Below, piece after piece: positions 25,583-26,383 of a stretch of DNA of 26,383 nt (position 1 is the stretch's first letter; every line of letters starts with the position of its first letter). This DNA is from an uncultured Eubacteriales bacterium (GTDB lineage Bacteria > Bacillota > Clostridia > Oscillospirales > Butyricicoccaceae), in the NCBI GenBank assembly GCA_934636325.1, contig CAKUAK010000056.1:1-26383 (forward strand). Direction: 5' to 3'. The notes under the pieces are model-generated. The model was given only the letters and a program-made list of their open reading frames with translations. It had not been told where the DNA came from and searched no databases. A program made the translations under genes and the position numbers.

Positions 25583-25599
25583 TTTGGAGGGATAGTCCT

Positions 25600-26383
25600 T
25601 TGGATATCAAAATAGACAGCGGCAGCCCCATATACCGCCAGATCGTCGAGCAGGTCATTTTACAGATTAAAAACGGCACGCTCAAGCCCGGAGACCGCCT
25701 GCCGACCGAGCGTGAGCTTGCATCGCGGCTCCAGGTGGCGCGCGGCACCGTCCAGAAGGCCTATCGCGAGCTTTCGGACAACAATGTGATCGAGATGATC
25801 CAGGGCAGCGGAAGCTATATTTATAATGATAAAAGCGTGTATGACGGCGAACAGCGCCGCCTTGCCCTTGAGCTGATATCCCAGACCCTCGACAAGCTGG
25901 AAAGCTGGAATCTGCCCCTTGAGGAAATAACCATGCTGGTCAAAATGAGCCTCATGCGCCGCAAGCCTTCGAGCCGGTCGATAAGGGTCGCCCTTGTCGA
26001 CTGCAACCCAGAATCGCTTGCCATATTCAAGCGTCAGCTCAACTATTATATCCCTGGCATAGCCAGCTCGGTCTTTCTCATCGACACGATAATTATGGAC
26101 GATGACCCGGCGCGGTTTTTGACCGATTATGACCTTGTCCTCACAACGGTCACCCACTACGAGCAGCTGGAGCACAGCCTGCGGCCCTATGGCATACGGC
26201 CAATAGCCGTCGACGTCGCCCCCAGCCGCCAGACGGTCGTCAGCATCTCTGCCCTGCCCCACGGATGTTCGGTCGGGATCATATGCCAGAGCAACAAGTT
26301 CGCCAACCTCATAAGCCAGCAATACGCCCTGTTCCGCGGCGACAGCGAAAATCTGCCGATCTATTTCGAGACCGACGTCGCCC
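25600..26383 (+). CDS. GntR-family transcriptional regulator, likely hut regulator (partial)
   Basis: The frame opens at a TTG (25600), 8 nt after GGAGGG, and runs off the right edge with 261 codons visible. The N-terminal winged helix is typical GntR: SGSPIYRQIVEQVILQIKNG (residues 7-26), LKPGDRLPTERELASRL and ARGTVQKAYRELSDNNVIEM, ending in GSGSYIY. A linker rich in L and E follows, then from about residue 128 an alpha/beta domain (RVALVDCNPESLAIF, YDLVLTTVTHYEQL, RPIAVDVAPS) that does not look like the UTRA ligand domain of classical HutC. Its divergence from hutH and the shared operator-like sites suggest that it controls hut. The ligand is unknown, and activator or repressor status is inference. 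Confidence 0.85.
   Translation, partial: MDIKIDSGSPIYRQIVEQVILQIKNGTLKPGDRLPTERELASRLQVARGTVQKAYRELSDNNVIEMIQGSGSYIYNDKSVYDGEQRRLALELISQTLDKLESWNLPLEEITMLVKMSLMRRKPSSRSIRVALVDCNPESLAIFKRQLNYYIPGIASSVFLIDTIIMDDDPARFLTDYDLVLTTVTHYEQLEHSLRPYGIRPIAVDVAPSRQTVVSISALPHGCSVGIICQSNKFANLISQQYALFRGDSENLPIYFETDVA

Overview
The window looks like part of a Gram-positive Clostridia chromosome, probably an anaerobic gut or fermentative member of the Oscillospirales or a related order. The support is HPr kinase/phosphorylase, a YlmC/YmxH-type PRC-barrel protein, strong SigA-like promoters with GGAGG ribosome-binding sites, a TPP riboswitch on a thiT-type ECF gene, an oxygen-sensitive acyl-CoA dehydratase activase and a tetrahydrofolate-dependent histidine utilisation (hut) operon. 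I see no mobile element, phage gene, CRISPR array, tRNA or rRNA. The taxonomic placement is inference.

Left part (1-8721, mostly minus strand). A 3' gene remnant on the plus strand faces rpsB-tsf (ribosomal protein S2 and EF-Ts), which ends at a strong terminator. Next come a ylmC-like gene whose ribosome-binding site lies inside a terminator hairpin, thiT under a TPP riboswitch with its own terminator, and hprK. hprK is divergent from rpmB (L28, plus strand). Beyond a bidirectional terminator lie gpsA, plsY and der (glycerolipid synthesis and ribosome assembly), then rpmF (L32) and a YceD-like gene behind a perfect-consensus promoter.

Middle part (8876-18507, plus strand). An RluA-type pseudouridine synthase is followed by a complete potABCD polyamine importer with its own promoter and terminator. 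After that come a promoter, a leader of about 245 nt with several hairpins, and two overlapping genes. These encode a two-activase-domain protein and an HgdB-like dehydratase protein that look like the halves of a fused protein known in other Clostridia.

Right part (18509-26383, mostly minus strand). A deoxyinosine-DNA glycosylase gene lies downstream of the hut operon hutH-hutU-ftcD-hutI-fchA. Its five products would convert histidine to glutamate, ammonia and 5,10-methenyl-tetrahydrofolate. The operon is divergent from a TTG-started GntR-family regulator that runs off the window. The 187-nt gap holds two face-to-face promoters and three copies of an ATTGGYATATGCC-like site. One copy lies at each predicted transcription start, which suggests autoregulated control of hut by this GntR protein. 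This regulatory module, the split activase/dehydratase pair with its leader, and the ylmC hairpin/RBS overlap are the most interesting items. The rest is ordinary core genome.
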